Shown here: positions 63,580 to 64,000 of the stretch, in pieces
Numbering within the stretch: the first letter of the stretch is position 1
Layout of the letters: each line of letters opens with the position of its first letter
DNA from: Mesorhizobium sp.
Lineage (GTDB): Bacteria; Pseudomonadota; Alphaproteobacteria; Rhizobiales; Rhizobiaceae
DNA length: 64,000 nucleotides
Assembly (NCBI RefSeq): GCF_016793485.1
Contig: NZ_JAEULZ010000026.1
Location: 78,612-142,611, forward strand
Direction: 5' to 3'
The notes under the pieces: generated by a model
Told to the model about the DNA's origin: nothing
Databases searched by the model: none
The model's input: only the letters and a program-made list of their open reading frames with translations
Position numbers and translations under genes: made by a program

Positions 63580-63747
63580 TGAGACACTGCTCCGCAAGGC
63601 GTCGCTCGCCTCAAGATGCGCCATCTCGATAAGGTAGGCCAGCATGTCAAAACGCTCCCCCGCTGCCATGGACCGCAGTTGCCCAAGCATAGACTGAATA
63701 TATTCCAGCGTTTCAGCTTGTCTCTTCCCCGGCTGCGTATGCGCCAT
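63541..63747 (-). CDS. Small conserved hypothetical protein (68 aa)
   Basis: The protein is soluble, predicted helical, containing RQAETLEYIQSMLGQLRSMA and FDMLAYLIEMAHLEASDALR, followed by a polar tail ([12 protein letters not shown]). Similar short proteins with LAYLIEMA occur in Rhizobiales; function unknown. GGAG lies ten bases before the ATG at 63745-63747. It overlaps the dprA 3' end by 39 bp, tail-to-tail. The remaining 250 bases to the window end hold no recognisable gene. Confidence 0.7.
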   Translation of the reverse strand: MAHTQPGKRQAETLEYIQSMLGQLRSMAAGERFDMLAYLIEMAHLEASDALRSSVSSEVSRQKRDTSS

Positions 63748-64000
63748 GCATGACTCCAATGCCGCCCGCTGCGATTTGCCTGCGCAGAGCGGTCGTTCCA
63801 ATCTCCAGTCATCTACGGTTGTTAGGATCGCACCCCCAACAGCTAGCAACTGTAGCACAAATACTTAAAGTAGCAAGGAATTTTAACCTATCGCGTAAGT
63901 TGCATAAGCGGGAAAATGCCTGCCCGGACTTGACCGAATGCCAAAGCACGGCCATGTGACGAGCGATTCCACAATTTCAGGCCCGACAATTCTCCGTCGA

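Overview
The window is a high-GC stretch of chromosome from an alphaproteobacterium, most likely Hyphomicrobiales (Rhizobiales) close to Phyllobacteriaceae/Mesorhizobium. The evidence is a fused SecDF, the pyrB-pyrC'-plsY-dprA order, gatC-GNAT-gatA, a Tad/Cpa pilus operon of rhizobial layout, a DmeRF metal-efflux pair, DUF1127, DUF6105 and DUF2336 proteins, and a tandem glycine riboswitch before gcvT. Genus assignment is inference. Nearly everything is core genome; the one clearly foreign piece is at 1.15-3.30 kb.

Region 1 (1-3.7 kb): the N-terminal part of an AI-2E-type permease, then a tRNA-Leu(UAG) gene on the minus strand that is split in its anticodon arm by a 2.13-kb integrated element. 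The element is bounded by a 16-bp direct repeat (1154-1169 and 3286-3301). It has repeated CGGGCACA motifs just inside both ends, no integrase gene, an N-terminal remnant of a T7-type single-subunit RNA polymerase, four small genes, and a complete tRNA-Leu(UAG) of its own (1309-1393) that could replace the host gene it destroys. It looks like a decayed temperate T7-like phage or a satellite derived from one.

Region 2 (3.7-10.4 kb): trigger factor, radC and map, nudK, membrane/envelope proteins of unknown function, then a DUF1127 gene followed by two tandem units of hairpins. Six of these carry ACCTCCTCCC-type (anti-Shine-Dalgarno) loops: a CcsR/cuckoo-type small RNA array.

Region 3 (10.4-24.5 kb): trmFO, a phytoene-synthase-like protein without its catalytic motifs, an Mth938-domain protein (the last two resemble mitochondrial complex I assembly factors NDUFAF6 and NDUFAF3), secDF-yajC, a DUF815 ATPase, the propionyl-CoA carboxylase biotin subunit with a HAD phosphatase, and glutathione-dependent formaldehyde oxidation (frmA, gfa).

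Region 4 (24.5-38.6 kb): glycine riboswitch with gcvTHP, a diguanylate cyclase, and a leftward Tad pilus operon cpaB-cpaC-lipoprotein-cpaE-cpaF-tadB-tadC-tadD without pilin or prepilin peptidase.

Region 5 (38.6-64 kb): parE, dmeRF, a MaoC hydratase with a citrate-lyase-like enzyme, two Rnk/GreA-like proteins (the second with its ribosome-binding site in a predicted hairpin), serine dehydratase, gatA (with an apparent in-frame insertion) and gatC, ruvX, an AidB-like flavoprotein, pyrB with a dihydroorotase-like partner lacking its metal ligands, plsY and dprA.
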